Source of the DNA: Rhizobiaceae bacterium | GTDB lineage: Bacteria; Pseudomonadota; Alphaproteobacteria; Rhizobiales; Rhizobiaceae | Length of the DNA stretch: 50,824 nucleotides | Assembly (NCBI GenBank): GCA_029233925.1 | Contig: JARGOX010000030.1 | Span: 1 to 50,824 of the forward strand | Reading direction: 5' to 3' | In this document: one piece after another, positions 28,216-37,075 of the stretch | Layout: the number at the start of each line of letters is the position of its first letter | Numbering within the stretch: position 1 is the first letter of the stretch | Translations under genes and position numbers: made by a program | The notes under the pieces: model-generated | What the model saw: only the letters and a program-made list of their open reading frames with translations | Told to the model about the DNA's origin: nothing | The model's database searches: none

Positions 28216-29027
28216 GCAGTGAAACCTCCATCGACCACGACATTCGAACCGGTCATATAGGACGAGGCGTCCGATGCCAGAAAACGAATGACGCCGTTGT
28301 ATTCATTGATTTCGGCCTGTCGGCGCATCGGCACGCGTTCCAGGAAATTGTCGACGAATTCCTTGTCGAAACTCCCCGTTTTTACGCCGCCAAAGGAAAT
28401 GAGATTTGTGCGCACTTTCTTCTCTGCCCAATAGGTGGCCAGATAGCGCGTCAGGTTGATCAGACCGGATTTTGACGCAGCATAACTGACGGCCTTGATG
28501 AAGGGCACCCCGTCGCGCTCCTGGCGATAGGCATAGAGGGCCTGGTTGGGCGACACCATGCCGTAGATCGATCCGATATTGATAATCGAACCGCGACGCG
28601 CCTCGGCCATGGTCGAGCCGACAACCTGGCTCGTCAGCATCACGCCGGTCAGGTTGGTGTCGATGATGTCGTCCCAGTAGTGTTGCGGATAGTCTTCGAA
28701 GGGCGCGTTCTGCTCTGCCGTACCGTCGGGCTTGGAATCAATACCGGCATTGTTGACCAGAATATGCGGCGTGCCCCAGTCTTTCTTCAACTGCTCGGTT
28801 GCTGCCTGCAGTTCTTCCTTCTTTGTGACGCTTGCCTCATAGACCCGGATACGATCGGTCAGACCGGGAAATTTTTCTGCCAGTTGGGCGTCGGAGAACG
28901 GACGCCGGCTGAAAATGGCGACATTGGCCCCAGCCTGCGCCAATGAGGACGAAAACTGTGTGCCAAGTTGCCCAAGGCCCCCGGTAACCACCGCGACACG
29001 ATCTTTGACGCTGAACATTTCATCCAT
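28209..29027 (-). CDS. Short-chain dehydrogenase/reductase (SDR)
   Basis: The 272-residue protein is a classical SDR. The cofactor-binding TGGLGQLG motif is near residue 17, NNAG is present (LVNNAGID), the catalytic Ser lies in INIGSIYG and the catalytic Tyr/Lys in YAASKSG. It interconverts a hydroxyl and a ketone with NAD(H) or NADP(H). The ATG at 29027 begins just past the tctA stop and is preferred to a GTG at 29039. Its place between the TTT transporter and the RraA-like protein suggests it oxidises the imported hydroxy-acid to the keto-acid cleaved by RraA, an inference. Confidence 0.92.
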   Translation of the reverse strand: MDEMFSVKDRVAVVTGGLGQLGTQFSSSLAQAGANVAIFSRRPFSDAQLAEKFPGLTDRIRVYEASVTKKEELQAATEQLKKDWGTPHILVNNAGIDSKPDGTAEQNAPFEDYPQHYWDDIIDTNLTGVMLTSQVVGSTMAEARRGSIINIGSIYGMVSPNQALYAYRQERDGVPFIKAVSYAASKSGLINLTRYLATYWAEKKVRTNLISFGGVKTGSFDKEFVDNFLERVPMRRQAEINEYNGVIRFLASDASSYMTGSNVVVDGGFTAW

Positions 29028-29028
29028 T

Positions 29029-30537
29029 TTACTTCTCACTTCTTGTAGATATTGGGAGGTGGCGGATCACGCGGCTGAGCAGTGGTACGAGCGCCACAGA
29101 GCAGACCACGATTCCCAGACCGGCGGCGATGGGGCGTTCGAAAAATCCCAGCAAATTGCCATCGGCGATCTGCATGGACATGATAAAATTCCGTTCCAGT
29201 ATAGGGCCCAGTACAAGCCCCAGAATGACCGGTGCGATCGGGAACCCGTTGCTTTCAAGTATATAACCGACGATTCCGGCGATCAACATGATGCCAACAC
29301 CAAACATCGTGTTGTTGATGGCAAAGGAACCCAGAATACAACAGATGAGAATGACAGGAACAATCAGGTTGCGCGGGACGGCCAGAATGTGCCGCGATCC
29401 CTTGATGGCAAGCCAGCCCAGGGGAAACAGCAACAGATTGGCGACGAAGAATGTCATGATGATCGCCATGGGCATGGTCGGATTTTCCAGAAACAGGCGA
29501 GGGCCGGGGTTCAGGCCCTTCATGAAGAGAACGCCCACGGCAATGGCAGTCACCGCATCGCCGGGGATGCCGAAAACCAGGGCTGGTATCCAGGCGGCAG
29601 ACAGGCCTGCATTGTTTGATGATGTTGCTTCAATCAGCCCCTCTTCATGGCCGGTCCCGAATTTCTCCGGTGTACGGGAAAAGCGGCGGCTGACCCCATA
29701 GGCGATCCAGGCAGAGACATCGCCGCCAACGCCCGGCAGCGCCCCGATCGCCGTGCCAAGCGAAGCGCCGCGCAGAAGACTTAAAGGGTAACGCATGAGC
29801 AATTTGCCCATGCCGCGAAACGGACGGATGCGTGCCGTGTTGAAAGCAGGTGGAAAGCTGGCGGAGGATGAAAATCCGCGCAACACCTCTGCCAGTGCGA
29901 ACATGCCGATCATGGTGGGGATGAAGCTGATGCCGCCCATCAATTCAATAGAGCCGAAGGTAAAACGCGGTTGGCCGGAGGTCACATCCAGCCCAACGGT
30001 CGAGATCAGAATGCCAAGCAGCAGAGAAATGAAGCCACGCGCCGGATCTTTTGCGCTGACGAGGGCAGACGTCATCAGGCCCAGCAAAGCCAGCCAGAAG
30101 AACTCGAAACTGGAGAATTTCAAGGCAATGCGTGCCAAAATCGGACCGCTGATCATCAGCACCAATGCGCCCACCAGACCGCCGATGGCGGAGAAGAAAA
30201 TACCGATGGACAGAGCTGTTTCAGCCCGCCCTTTCAACGTCATGGAATAGCTTTCCTCGACATAGGCGGCAGAGGCCGGAGTGCCCGGAATACGCATCAG
30301 CGCACCGGGGATATCGCCGGCCGTAATCGCCATGGCCGTGGTCGAAACAATAATCGCGATGGCGGGAATCGGGTCCATGTAAAAGGTCAATGGCACCAGC
30401 AATGCGGTTGCCATGGTCGCCGTCAATCCCGGAATGGCGCCGATGAACAGTCCATACAGGGCGCCGCCAAGGATCGCTATGAGGACAGCGGGCTGGAATA
30501 CGATGCCCAAAGCACCGATAAACGCATCAATTGTCAT
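29029..30537 (-). CDS. tctA: TTT transporter large permease (TctA)
   Basis: This 502-residue membrane protein has about 11-12 helices and the TctA signature GLFIGAIPGLTATMATALL near the N terminus plus a second GALPGVGGDVSAWIAYG motif. It is the channel of a tripartite tricarboxylate transporter and works with TctB and the periplasmic TctC. The ATG at 30537 starts 4 bp after the tctB stop. The longer open frame to 30630 adds Cys/Pro-rich residues that are the shadow of tctB. TTT systems carry citrate, phthalates, tartrate and other organic acids; this ligand is unknown. Confidence 0.95.
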   Translation of the reverse strand: MTIDAFIGALGIVFQPAVLIAILGGALYGLFIGAIPGLTATMATALLVPLTFYMDPIPAIAIIVSTTAMAITAGDIPGALMRIPGTPASAAYVEESYSMTLKGRAETALSIGIFFSAIGGLVGALVLMISGPILARIALKFSSFEFFWLALLGLMTSALVSAKDPARGFISLLLGILISTVGLDVTSGQPRFTFGSIELMGGISFIPTMIGMFALAEVLRGFSSSASFPPAFNTARIRPFRGMGKLLMRYPLSLLRGASLGTAIGALPGVGGDVSAWIAYGVSRRFSRTPEKFGTGHEEGLIEATSSNNAGLSAAWIPALVFGIPGDAVTAIAVGVLFMKGLNPGPRLFLENPTMPMAIIMTFFVANLLLFPLGWLAIKGSRHILAVPRNLIVPVILICCILGSFAINNTMFGVGIMLIAGIVGYILESNGFPIAPVILGLVLGPILERNFIMSMQIADGNLLGFFERPIAAGLGIVVCSVALVPLLSRVIRHLPISTRSEK

Positions 30538-30541
30538 CGCA

Positions 30542-31012
30542 TCACCAGGGCATGGGCAGCGGCCCTGCGGGCAGCGGCACAAAAAGCAGGCGGGCAAAAA
30601 CGAACTGGGCAACAAGCACCAGGCCCACACTGGTCAAGACAGCGTGGATTGGCCGCGCGCCCATCAGCAACATCAACGGCAATGCAAAAGCAAGGCCGTA
30701 CAGGGGAAAGCCGATGACCGGCAGCAACACGATGCCGAGCGCGATGCCGGCAAGTGTCCAGACTGCGCAAAAAACCGGGCGGCTGGCGCCCTTCCATTCG
30801 CTGAGATCGAACCAGCCGGCGCTACTTTTTTGCAAAAGGCCGGTGATAAAGATGCGGATCGACAACACCCCCATGGCGATGCCAATCAATGTCGGCATTA
30901 ACGCGGGCCCAAAGGTCGTTCCCGGCACGGAGGGAAGTCCCCGCGCGCCGAGAATGATGGCCAGTGAGAGCAGCGCCAATGCGCCGCCGATGATGCGATC
31001 ATCGATCCGCAT
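30542..31012 (-). CDS. tctB: TTT transporter small permease (TctB)
   Basis: This 156-residue protein has four predicted membrane helices, typical of TctB. The N-terminal RIIGGALALLSLAIILGARG and the FPLYGLAFALPLMLLMGAR segment fit the family, which is poorly conserved overall, so part of this call rests on its position between tctA and tctC. It starts 6 bp after the tctC stop. Confidence 0.9.
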   Translation of the reverse strand: MRIDDRIIGGALALLSLAIILGARGLPSVPGTTFGPALMPTLIGIAMGVLSIRIFITGLLQKSSAGWFDLSEWKGASRPVFCAVWTLAGIALGIVLLPVIGFPLYGLAFALPLMLLMGARPIHAVLTSVGLVLVAQFVFARLLFVPLPAGPLPMPW

Positions 31013-31018
31013 GGTCGA

Positions 31019-31987
31019 TTACTTTGCCAGTCCGAGGACCTTCATGGATTCGACCAGGCCAGTGCGGCTGTCCGAAACGGTCTTGGTGAAGTCTGCAGAA
31101 TTCTGATAGGCGACGGAGAAGCCGCGACCATCCATGAATTTGTTGAATTCCGGATCTTCAGTAATCTCCTTGAGTTGCGCTGCCAGGGTCGCCGTGGTTT
31201 CCGCAGGAAGATCGGCAGGGCCGGCCAGGCCACGGAAAGGCAGAGGTGACCACTTGATCGAGAATATTTCATCCGTGGTCGGAAGGTCGGGATAAACCGG
31301 GCTGCGTTCGCCGGAAAGAAGCGCAAGTGTCTTGGCCTCTCCGGCTTCCACCAGAGCGCGGGCCTCGGCAGGCGATGTGGCCACAACCTGAATGGCATCG
31401 GCTGCAAGCTGCTGCATGGCAGGGGCCGATCCGGCAGAGGCAATCCAGGGGCTGGCAGACGGGTCGACATCCAACTGGTTCAGCAAACCGGCCCAGGCAA
31501 GATGGGACAGGCCGCCTGTATTGGCGCCTGAAGCCTTGATGGCGCCGGGATTGGCCTTAACGGCGTCAATCAGCTCGGCGACAGTCGAATAGGGCGCATC
31601 GGCACGCACATTGACTGCGATCGGGTCAGCGTTGAAGCGGCCGATCAGGGTGAAGTTTTCAGGTTCTGCGCCGGGAATTCCCTGCGCTGCATACATCGTG
31701 GTCTCGATTGTGATGACACCCAAAGTGTAACCGTCATTCGGGGCATTCGCGATTGTGATATGGCCGACAAGTCCACCGCCACCGGTTCTGTTGACGACGT
31801 TGAAGGGCTGACCGAGCCGTTTCTGCAGTTCAGCTGCGACCGCACGGGCGGTTGCATCGGTGCCGCCGCCGGCAGACCACGGCACGATGATGGTGACGGC
31901 CCGTTCCGGCCATTCTGCATGGGCTGCTCCGGCAAATCCCATCCAGGCGAAAGCTGCCGCGGCTGCGGCGATAGTCAAACGTTTCAT
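31019..31987 (-). CDS. tctC: TTT transporter solute-binding protein (TctC)
   Basis: The 322-residue periplasmic protein has a signal peptide ending near residue 24 (GAAHA/EWP). It belongs to the Bug/TctC family: WPERAVTIIVPWSAGGGTDATARA opens the domain and the VNRTGGGG loop, which normally binds a ligand carboxylate, follows. The ATG at 31987 is preceded by GGGAGG. It is the first gene of the operon tctC-tctB-tctA-SDR-GntR-RraA, and its promoter region contains two palindromes. Confidence 0.95.
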   Translation of the reverse strand: MKRLTIAAAAAAFAWMGFAGAAHAEWPERAVTIIVPWSAGGGTDATARAVAAELQKRLGQPFNVVNRTGGGGLVGHITIANAPNDGYTLGVITIETTMYAAQGIPGAEPENFTLIGRFNADPIAVNVRADAPYSTVAELIDAVKANPGAIKASGANTGGLSHLAWAGLLNQLDVDPSASPWIASAGSAPAMQQLAADAIQVVATSPAEARALVEAGEAKTLALLSGERSPVYPDLPTTDEIFSIKWSPLPFRGLAGPADLPAETTATLAAQLKEITEDPEFNKFMDGRGFSVAYQNSADFTKTVSDSRTGLVESMKVLGLAK

Positions 31988-32041
31988 GATAATCCTCCCT
32001 GGCCGGTGACAAAGAGCATCCCGGCGACAGAAAGGTACACA

Positions 32042-32060
32042 TGACATAAGTCATATGTCA
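32042..32060. promoter_or_regulatory. Candidate GntR operator over the tctC promoter
   Basis: TGACATAAGTCATATGTCA is a perfect inverted repeat with 7-bp arms TGACATA/TATGTCA and a 5-bp centre. On the minus strand its edge forms TTGACA (32061-32056), a consensus -35 hexamer for tctC transcription, with a weak TACCTT about 18 bp downstream. An operator covering the -35 element is what an FCD-type repressor would need. The link to the GntR gene at 27463 is inferred from the operon. Confidence 0.6.
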
Positions 32061-32079
32061 AGTGTTCGAATTGGTCTAT

Positions 32080-32094
32080 TGTGCGTTACGCACA
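32080..32094. promoter_or_regulatory. Second palindrome upstream of tctC
   Basis: TGTGCGTTACGCACA has perfect 7-bp arms TGTGCGT/ACGCACA around one base. It lies about 20 bp upstream of the putative -35 hexamer of tctC, a position typical of activator sites or a second repressor site. Its sequence differs from the 32042-32060 palindrome, so it may bind another protein. Confidence 0.45.
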
Positions 32095-32158
32095 GCTTCG
32101 GGAATTCAGCATCTTTCGAAGGGGTAGAATTATTACTGATGGCTTTAAATTAGTAAAT

Positions 32159-33163
32159 TCAGTTATTTACGCTCAGCAACTGAATCATCTTCTCAAGTGA
32201 AGCCATGGCCACGACGCCATCTGAGATGGTTGGTGCTGCCGTTGTTTCACCGGCAAGTCCCTTGGCCACGTCTACCATCAAGGCTGCGTAACCCTTGTGA
32301 TCTTCATTGGCAGCGGCGGTAAAATTCGGTGTCCAGGTCAGCGTATCCGAAGCAGCGCTCAGCGTGGCTTCGGCATCATCCGCCTTGAAGGGCGGGTCAC
32401 GATACCAGGCCACATTGATGATATTGGATATCTCGATGCGGTTGTGGTCACCCATCACGGTGATCTGCTCCATCGGTGTGCCGCGCGACTGAACAGTGCC
32501 CATGACAAGATTGCCGATCACGCCATTGTTGCAGCTGAACCCCATATGAAACAGCAGCCGGCCGGGCGCATTCTCGATACGGCGCACCGTCATTTCCTCG
32601 AAAGCACCACCTGCCAGCCAAGGCAGCAGATCCATGTAATGAACGCAATGGTGCAGGTAGAAGCCGCTGTAATCCGGCTCCCCCTGAAAATAGGTCGGAG
32701 CCGTCATGTAACTGCCGGTCATGCCCAGAACCGGCCCGAAATTTTCACCGCGCAGAATGTTCCGGGCGATGCGGTTGCCGGTTGAATAGCGCTTCATGAA
32801 ACCAACATGGACGGAAACCCCGGCCATGCGCGCCGCTGCCTCGATTTCCAATGCGCCCCTGTGGCTGGCGGAGGGTGGTTTTTCCATAAAGACGGGCAGC
32901 CCGCGTTTTATCGCGGCAAGACTGGCTTTGTGATGAACATCCGGGCCAACCGCCATGCAAATGGCATCAAGCCCCTGCATGTCAACCAAGCTGCGCCAGT
33001 CGGTTGCGGTCCGTGTTACGCCGTATTGATCGGCGGCGTTGCGCAATGCAGTTTCATCGATGTCACACAGTGCGGCCAATCTCAAGCCGGATTGTCCCAG
33101 TTGTGGCAGCAGCATTTGTGTGGCGTGCCGCCCACAGCCGATCCATCCCACATTCACCGTCAT
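32159..33163 (-). CDS. Gfo/Idh/MocA-family oxidoreductase
   Basis: The 334-residue protein has an N-terminal Rossmann domain ([18 protein letters not shown]) and the family's EKP motif with Lys95 ([10 protein letters not shown]), followed by an alpha/beta substrate domain with [13 protein letters not shown]. Members oxidise or reduce sugars, inositols and derived compounds with NAD(P). Its ATG overlaps the stop of the epimerase-like gene by 4 bp, and it is the last gene of the ABC operon. The substrate is unknown. The 3' end lies close to the tctC promoter region of the neighbouring operon. Confidence 0.92.
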   Translation of the reverse strand: MTVNVGWIGCGRHATQMLLPQLGQSGLRLAALCDIDETALRNAADQYGVTRTATDWRSLVDMQGLDAICMAVGPDVHHKASLAAIKRGLPVFMEKPPSASHRGALEIEAAARMAGVSVHVGFMKRYSTGNRIARNILRGENFGPVLGMTGSYMTAPTYFQGEPDYSGFYLHHCVHYMDLLPWLAGGAFEEMTVRRIENAPGRLLFHMGFSCNNGVIGNLVMGTVQSRGTPMEQITVMGDHNRIEISNIINVAWYRDPPFKADDAEATLSAASDTLTWTPNFTAAANEDHKGYAALMVDVAKGLAGETTAAPTISDGVVAMASLEKMIQLLSVNN

Positions 33164-34047
33164 TGTCCATACTCCGCAAGGGCCAGGGTCGAGCGGATCA
33201 ATGCCAACCCGGATTTGAGTTTTTCTGTTTCATCCTCTGCCGGTTCACGCCAATGGGCGATGGGCAGCGCCAGGCGCTGGTCGTCCCGCCTGAACGGCTC
33301 CAGCGAAACAGGACCGGAATAATTGATCTGCGAGAGCGCGCGCATGATTGCCGGCCAGTCCATATTGCCGGTGCCGGGAAACCCACGATGGTTCTCATTG
33401 GCCTGAAAATGTACCAGCCTCTTGCCTGCCGCCCGGATGGAATCGGCAATCGAGCGGTCTTCCATGTTCATGTGAAAAGTGTCGAGCAACAGCCCGAGCC
33501 CACCATCATTGACCAGATCAACAACTTCGATGCCCTGCTGGGTCGTGTTGAGCATGTCCGTCTCAAAGCGGTTGAGGGGTTCGAGCGCAAAGGCGGCTCC
33601 GGCAGCACGGGCGTCAGGCGCGACAGACGCCAGACCTTCGATCATATGCTCTGCGCGCGTGCGCATGCTCTTGTCGGAACGCGGCAAGGGTGGACGACCG
33701 GCAAAGACCATAGGCTCACCATAAAGCGGACCACCGATTATGCGTGCGCCAATGGTGTTGGCGGCTTCGACGCATTGTCGCAGATAATCCAGTCCGCCCT
33801 GCCGCGCGGCGGCGTCATCCGATGCAATGGACCGGGCCAGATTGACCCGCGCTGCCAAAACGACCCCGAGACCGGCTTCCTGCAATGCCGAACGCGCCTC
33901 GGCAAGGTCCAGATGGTCTTCGGGTTCGGGTACCAGCAATTCGATAAAATCAAATCCGATCGACTTGATCTTGTGAAAGAGGTTCAGATGGGCACCCGTG
34001 AACGGGCGCACAAATTGCATGGATATAATTCCGACCGGGTTCAACAT
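33160..34047 (-). CDS. Sugar phosphate isomerase/epimerase-like TIM-barrel protein
   Basis: The 295-residue protein most resembles D-tagatose/D-psicose 3-epimerases ([32 protein letters not shown]). Metal ligands Glu156, Asp189 and Glu250 are present. Where the Pseudomonas cichorii enzyme has ligand His211 in HFHLGE, this protein has HFQANE, with Gln215. Gln at this site is known in hydroxypyruvate isomerases of the same superfamily. It therefore probably binds metal and isomerises or epimerises a ketose-like compound, but a simple tagatose-epimerase assignment is unsafe. The start follows GGGAT; the frame is open further upstream inside the permease gene. Confidence 0.85.
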   Translation of the reverse strand: MLNPVGIISMQFVRPFTGAHLNLFHKIKSIGFDFIELLVPEPEDHLDLAEARSALQEAGLGVVLAARVNLARSIASDDAAARQGGLDYLRQCVEAANTIGARIIGGPLYGEPMVFAGRPPLPRSDKSMRTRAEHMIEGLASVAPDARAAGAAFALEPLNRFETDMLNTTQQGIEVVDLVNDGGLGLLLDTFHMNMEDRSIADSIRAAGKRLVHFQANENHRGFPGTGNMDWPAIMRALSQINYSGPVSLEPFRRDDQRLALPIAHWREPAEDETEKLKSGLALIRSTLALAEYGQ

Positions 34048-34055
34048 GATAATCC

Positions 34056-34889
34056 CTATCCCTTTACCGCGCCTTGGGTCATCCCGGCGATCAGGCGTTT
34101 TTGAACAAACAGAAACATCACAGTGGCCGGCATGGCGCCGATGATCCCGCCAGCGGTGAGCAGGCCCCATTCAACTTCGTATTCGCCGATCAGCGTTTGA
34201 ATGGCGACCGTAATTGTCTTGACGTTGCGCCCGCCAAGCGTCAGCGCATAGAGATATTCATTCCATGCGGTGATGAAGATATAGACCGCGGTCGCAATGA
34301 TCCCCGGCATGCACAAGGGCAGGATCACGCGCCGCAGAGCTCCCAGCCGCGTACAGCCGTCCGTCATGGCCGCTTCATCGAGAGACCGGGGAATGGCATC
34401 GATGTAGCTGGTCATCATCCAGACGGAAAAGGGAATGGCGACCGTGGAATTGGCAATGATCAAGGCCAGATAGGTATCGACCAGGCCCAGCGTTTTCATC
34501 AGGATGAACAGCGGCAGAATGAGCAGCACCAGCGGGAACATGTTGACCAACAGGAATTGCAGCATCATCAGCCGCCGTCCCCTGAAACGAAAACGCGAAA
34601 ATGCATAGGCGGCCGTGACGGACAGCGACAACCCGACAATCACCGTGCCACCGGCAACAATGAAACTGTCAATCAGGTTGGTGCCAAAGCCGACCGTATT
34701 GAAAAGACGAGTGTAATTGGCCAGCGTGGCGCCCGCCAGCGAGGGCCCTTCAGTAAACAGCCGCGATTTTTCGGTGATGGATGTAAGCGCCATCCAAAGA
34801 TAGGGAGCAAGCGTAAAGGCCAATACCGCCAGCATGGGCAGATCAACGGTGAGAAGACGCCTGATGAGGGATCTGTTCCTGACCATCAT
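34056..34889 (-). CDS. Carbohydrate ABC transporter permease (MalG/UgpE type)
   Basis: The 277-residue protein has six predicted membrane helices and the EAA loop ([20 protein letters not shown]) that contacts the ATPase. It belongs to the MalG/UgpE half of sugar importers. The ATG at 34889 overlaps the preceding permease's stop by 4 bp (ATGA), so the two permeases are translationally coupled. Together with the MalF-type partner it forms the heterodimeric channel. Confidence 0.93.
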   Translation of the reverse strand: MMVRNRSLIRRLLTVDLPMLAVLAFTLAPYLWMALTSITEKSRLFTEGPSLAGATLANYTRLFNTVGFGTNLIDSFIVAGGTVIVGLSLSVTAAYAFSRFRFRGRRLMMLQFLLVNMFPLVLLILPLFILMKTLGLVDTYLALIIANSTVAIPFSVWMMTSYIDAIPRSLDEAAMTDGCTRLGALRRVILPLCMPGIIATAVYIFITAWNEYLYALTLGGRNVKTITVAIQTLIGEYEVEWGLLTAGGIIGAMPATVMFLFVQKRLIAGMTQGAVKG

Positions 34890-35785
34890 CCGATATTCTT
34901 TCCTGCACGGCGCAAATAGAGGATGACAAAACCCAGAAGTAGAATGGTGAAGCACACTGCCAGTGCCGAGCCGTAGCCATAATCGAGCCCGGTGCGTGCC
35001 TTGATGAAGGCGTAGAGAGGCAATGTATAGGTGGTATAGCCCGGGCCGCCGCCGGTCATGACGAAGATCACATCTATGGAATTGGCAACCCAGATTACCC
35101 GCAAAAGAGTGGCTGTCAGCAATACACCGGAAATGCCGGGCAGGGTGATGTGCCAGAATTGCCGCATGCTCGATGCACCATCAATTGCAGCAGCCTCATA
35201 GTAGCTGCTGGGGATCGCCTGCATACCGGCAAGGATCATGACAGCGAAGAAGGGAAAACCCTGCCACGTCAGCGTCAACACAATTGCGTAGAGCGCCGTG
35301 TCCGGGTCGGCAAGCCACGGGATCGAATGCGAAATCAGATTCAGTCGCAACAAAAAATCATTGAGAACGCCAAAGTTGGAATCGTAGATCCACACCCACA
35401 TCAAGGCAATGACCACGGATGGCAACGCCCAGGGGATGATCACCAGAGCCCGGGCAAGGCCGCGCCAGGGAAATTGTTGGTTGAGCAACAGGGCTGTGAT
35501 CAGCCCCAGCAGCATTTGTGCCGGTACGGTCAGGGCGATCCAAAGCACCGTATGGCGCAGGGAAATCCAGAAGACAGGATCGGCCAATGCCTTGGTGAAA
35601 TTGTCCAGCCCGACAAAGTCGAAGGATTTTGGCCGGAACAGGACATAATCATGCAGGCTCATCCACATCGCCTGCAGCATGGGCAGAAACACAATGACCA
35701 AAGTCACGATGACGGCCGGCGAGAGCATCGCATAGGGAAGAATACGGCGCCCTATGGGAGTCGTCAGGGCTCTTGTCTGGGGCAT
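34886..35785 (-). CDS. Carbohydrate ABC transporter permease (MalF/UgpA type)
   Basis: The 299-residue protein has six predicted helices and an EAA loop (AIPSSYYEAAAIDGASSMRQ). MLSPAVIVTLVIVFLPMLQA at the first helix is typical of UgpA/MalF-type permeases that lack the large periplasmic loop of E. coli MalF. It is 60 bp downstream of the binding protein gene. It forms the importer with the MalG-type permease and the ATPase at 38882. Confidence 0.93.
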   Translation of the reverse strand: MPQTRALTTPIGRRILPYAMLSPAVIVTLVIVFLPMLQAMWMSLHDYVLFRPKSFDFVGLDNFTKALADPVFWISLRHTVLWIALTVPAQMLLGLITALLLNQQFPWRGLARALVIIPWALPSVVIALMWVWIYDSNFGVLNDFLLRLNLISHSIPWLADPDTALYAIVLTLTWQGFPFFAVMILAGMQAIPSSYYEAAAIDGASSMRQFWHITLPGISGVLLTATLLRVIWVANSIDVIFVMTGGGPGYTTYTLPLYAFIKARTGLDYGYGSALAVCFTILLLGFVILYLRRAGKNIG

Positions 35786-35845
35786 GGGATGGCCTCGATG
35801 GACGGGCAGGGTGGCAAGCGAGGATCCCGCCTGCCGCCCCTGTGC

Positions 35846-37075
35846 TTACTTGTTGTAGAGCGTGTCGATTTCGGCATTCATCTGGCTTGCAGTGATTTCT
35901 CCGATCAAGGCTCGCTGCATGTTGACCGGCCAGACCATATTGGTGAAATCAGCGGTCTCACTGACATTTGGCAGCAATTGCGCAAAAGGCAGAGATGCAA
36001 CTGTTGCATCCACGAAACGAGCCTCGTGATTCTTCCAGTTCTTTGAGTCTGTCAGGGTTACCGGCAACTGGCCGGTGGCCAGATTGAACTCGGTATTGTT
36101 GCCTGCGGATGAAAGGAAACTGATCCACTTCCATGCAGCATCCTTGTCTTTGGCCGAAGAAAAGACCGCAGAGCTTTCATCCCCGAAAGAGGTCCAATGC
36201 CCGCCGCCACATCCAGGCACTGGCACGGCTGAAACCTTGTCACCCAGAGCTTCAACCATGCCCTTCGAAGAGCCGATGTGGTGAATTGTCATGGCCGTGG
36301 TCCCGGCCTTGAAGCCGCCGATGATTTCCTTGAAACCATCATTGGGAGCGGAAGGCGGAAAGGCTTGGTCTTTCTGGAAAAGGTCGAGCACATATTGTGT
36401 GCCTGCGATTGCTGCGTCAGAGGTCATTTCGCCGGGACCAAAGCCTACGCCATCGCGCGACAGGGTAAAGGTGGCCCAATGATCATGGCCGCCCTTGCCA
36501 CCGCGAAACCCGAAGCCGTAAACGTCCGGTTGGCCATCACCGTCGGTGTCCCTGGTCAGAGCCTTGGCCGCAGTGCGGAATTCCTCGCAGGTGGTTGGCG
36601 GTGTCAGTCCGGCCTGCTCGAACATGTCGGTTCTGTAATAAAGATAGAGCACCACATATTGCACCGGCAACAGATAGTGGGTGCCGTCCGCAGCAGCGGT
36701 CAGATCGAACAGATTGGGCAGGATGTCGTCCTTGCCATCCCAGGCATCAAGCCGCGCGTCAATCGGCTCCAAAGCTTCCATTTCGATGAGGCGGGGAAGG
36801 GCGTTCAGCTTGACCAGAGCTGCATCGGGTCCATTGCCTGCTACGATGGACGTATAGAGTTGGTCATAATAACTGTTCCACGGAACATTCTCGGCATTGA
36901 TGGTAATGCCCGGATTGGCGCTTTCGAATTTCGCCACCAGGTCGGACATGGGGTTGTCAGGATTGTCGAAATGGTACCAGAAATCCACCGTCTCGGCATT
37001 GGCTGCCCCGCCCGTCAAAGCCGTACTGATCATCAGTGCGGCTGCAAAAGCGGCGCTTTTGAGCTTCATTTTCAT
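35846..37075 (-). CDS. Extracellular sugar-type solute-binding protein (ABC)
   Basis: The 409-residue protein has a signal peptide ending near residue 27 (GGAANA/ETV) and the family 1 binding protein fold (VDFWYHFDNPDNPMSDLVAKF at the N terminus, then PDAALVKLNALPRLIEM). Family members bind mono- and oligosaccharides or glycerol phosphodiesters. Its ATG overlaps the hydrolase stop by 4 bp. A CGGGHW segment near residue 290 carries an isolated Cys. The ligand is unknown. Confidence 0.93.
   Translation of the reverse strand: MKMKLKSAAFAAALMISTALTGGAANAETVDFWYHFDNPDNPMSDLVAKFESANPGITINAENVPWNSYYDQLYTSIVAGNGPDAALVKLNALPRLIEMEALEPIDARLDAWDGKDDILPNLFDLTAAADGTHYLLPVQYVVLYLYYRTDMFEQAGLTPPTTCEEFRTAAKALTRDTDGDGQPDVYGFGFRGGKGGHDHWATFTLSRDGVGFGPGEMTSDAAIAGTQYVLDLFQKDQAFPPSAPNDGFKEIIGGFKAGTTAMTIHHIGSSKGMVEALGDKVSAVPVPGCGGGHWTSFGDESSAVFSSAKDKDAAWKWISFLSSAGNNTEFNLATGQLPVTLTDSKNWKNHEARFVDATVASLPFAQLLPNVSETADFTNMVWPVNMQRALIGEITASQMNAEIDTLYNK

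Noticed and set aside
34074-36046. Two plus-strand frames of nearly 300 codons opposite the ABC permease genes
   Set aside because: Their translations are rich in Gln, His, Asp and Arg with no family resemblance, while the opposite strand encodes clear permeases.
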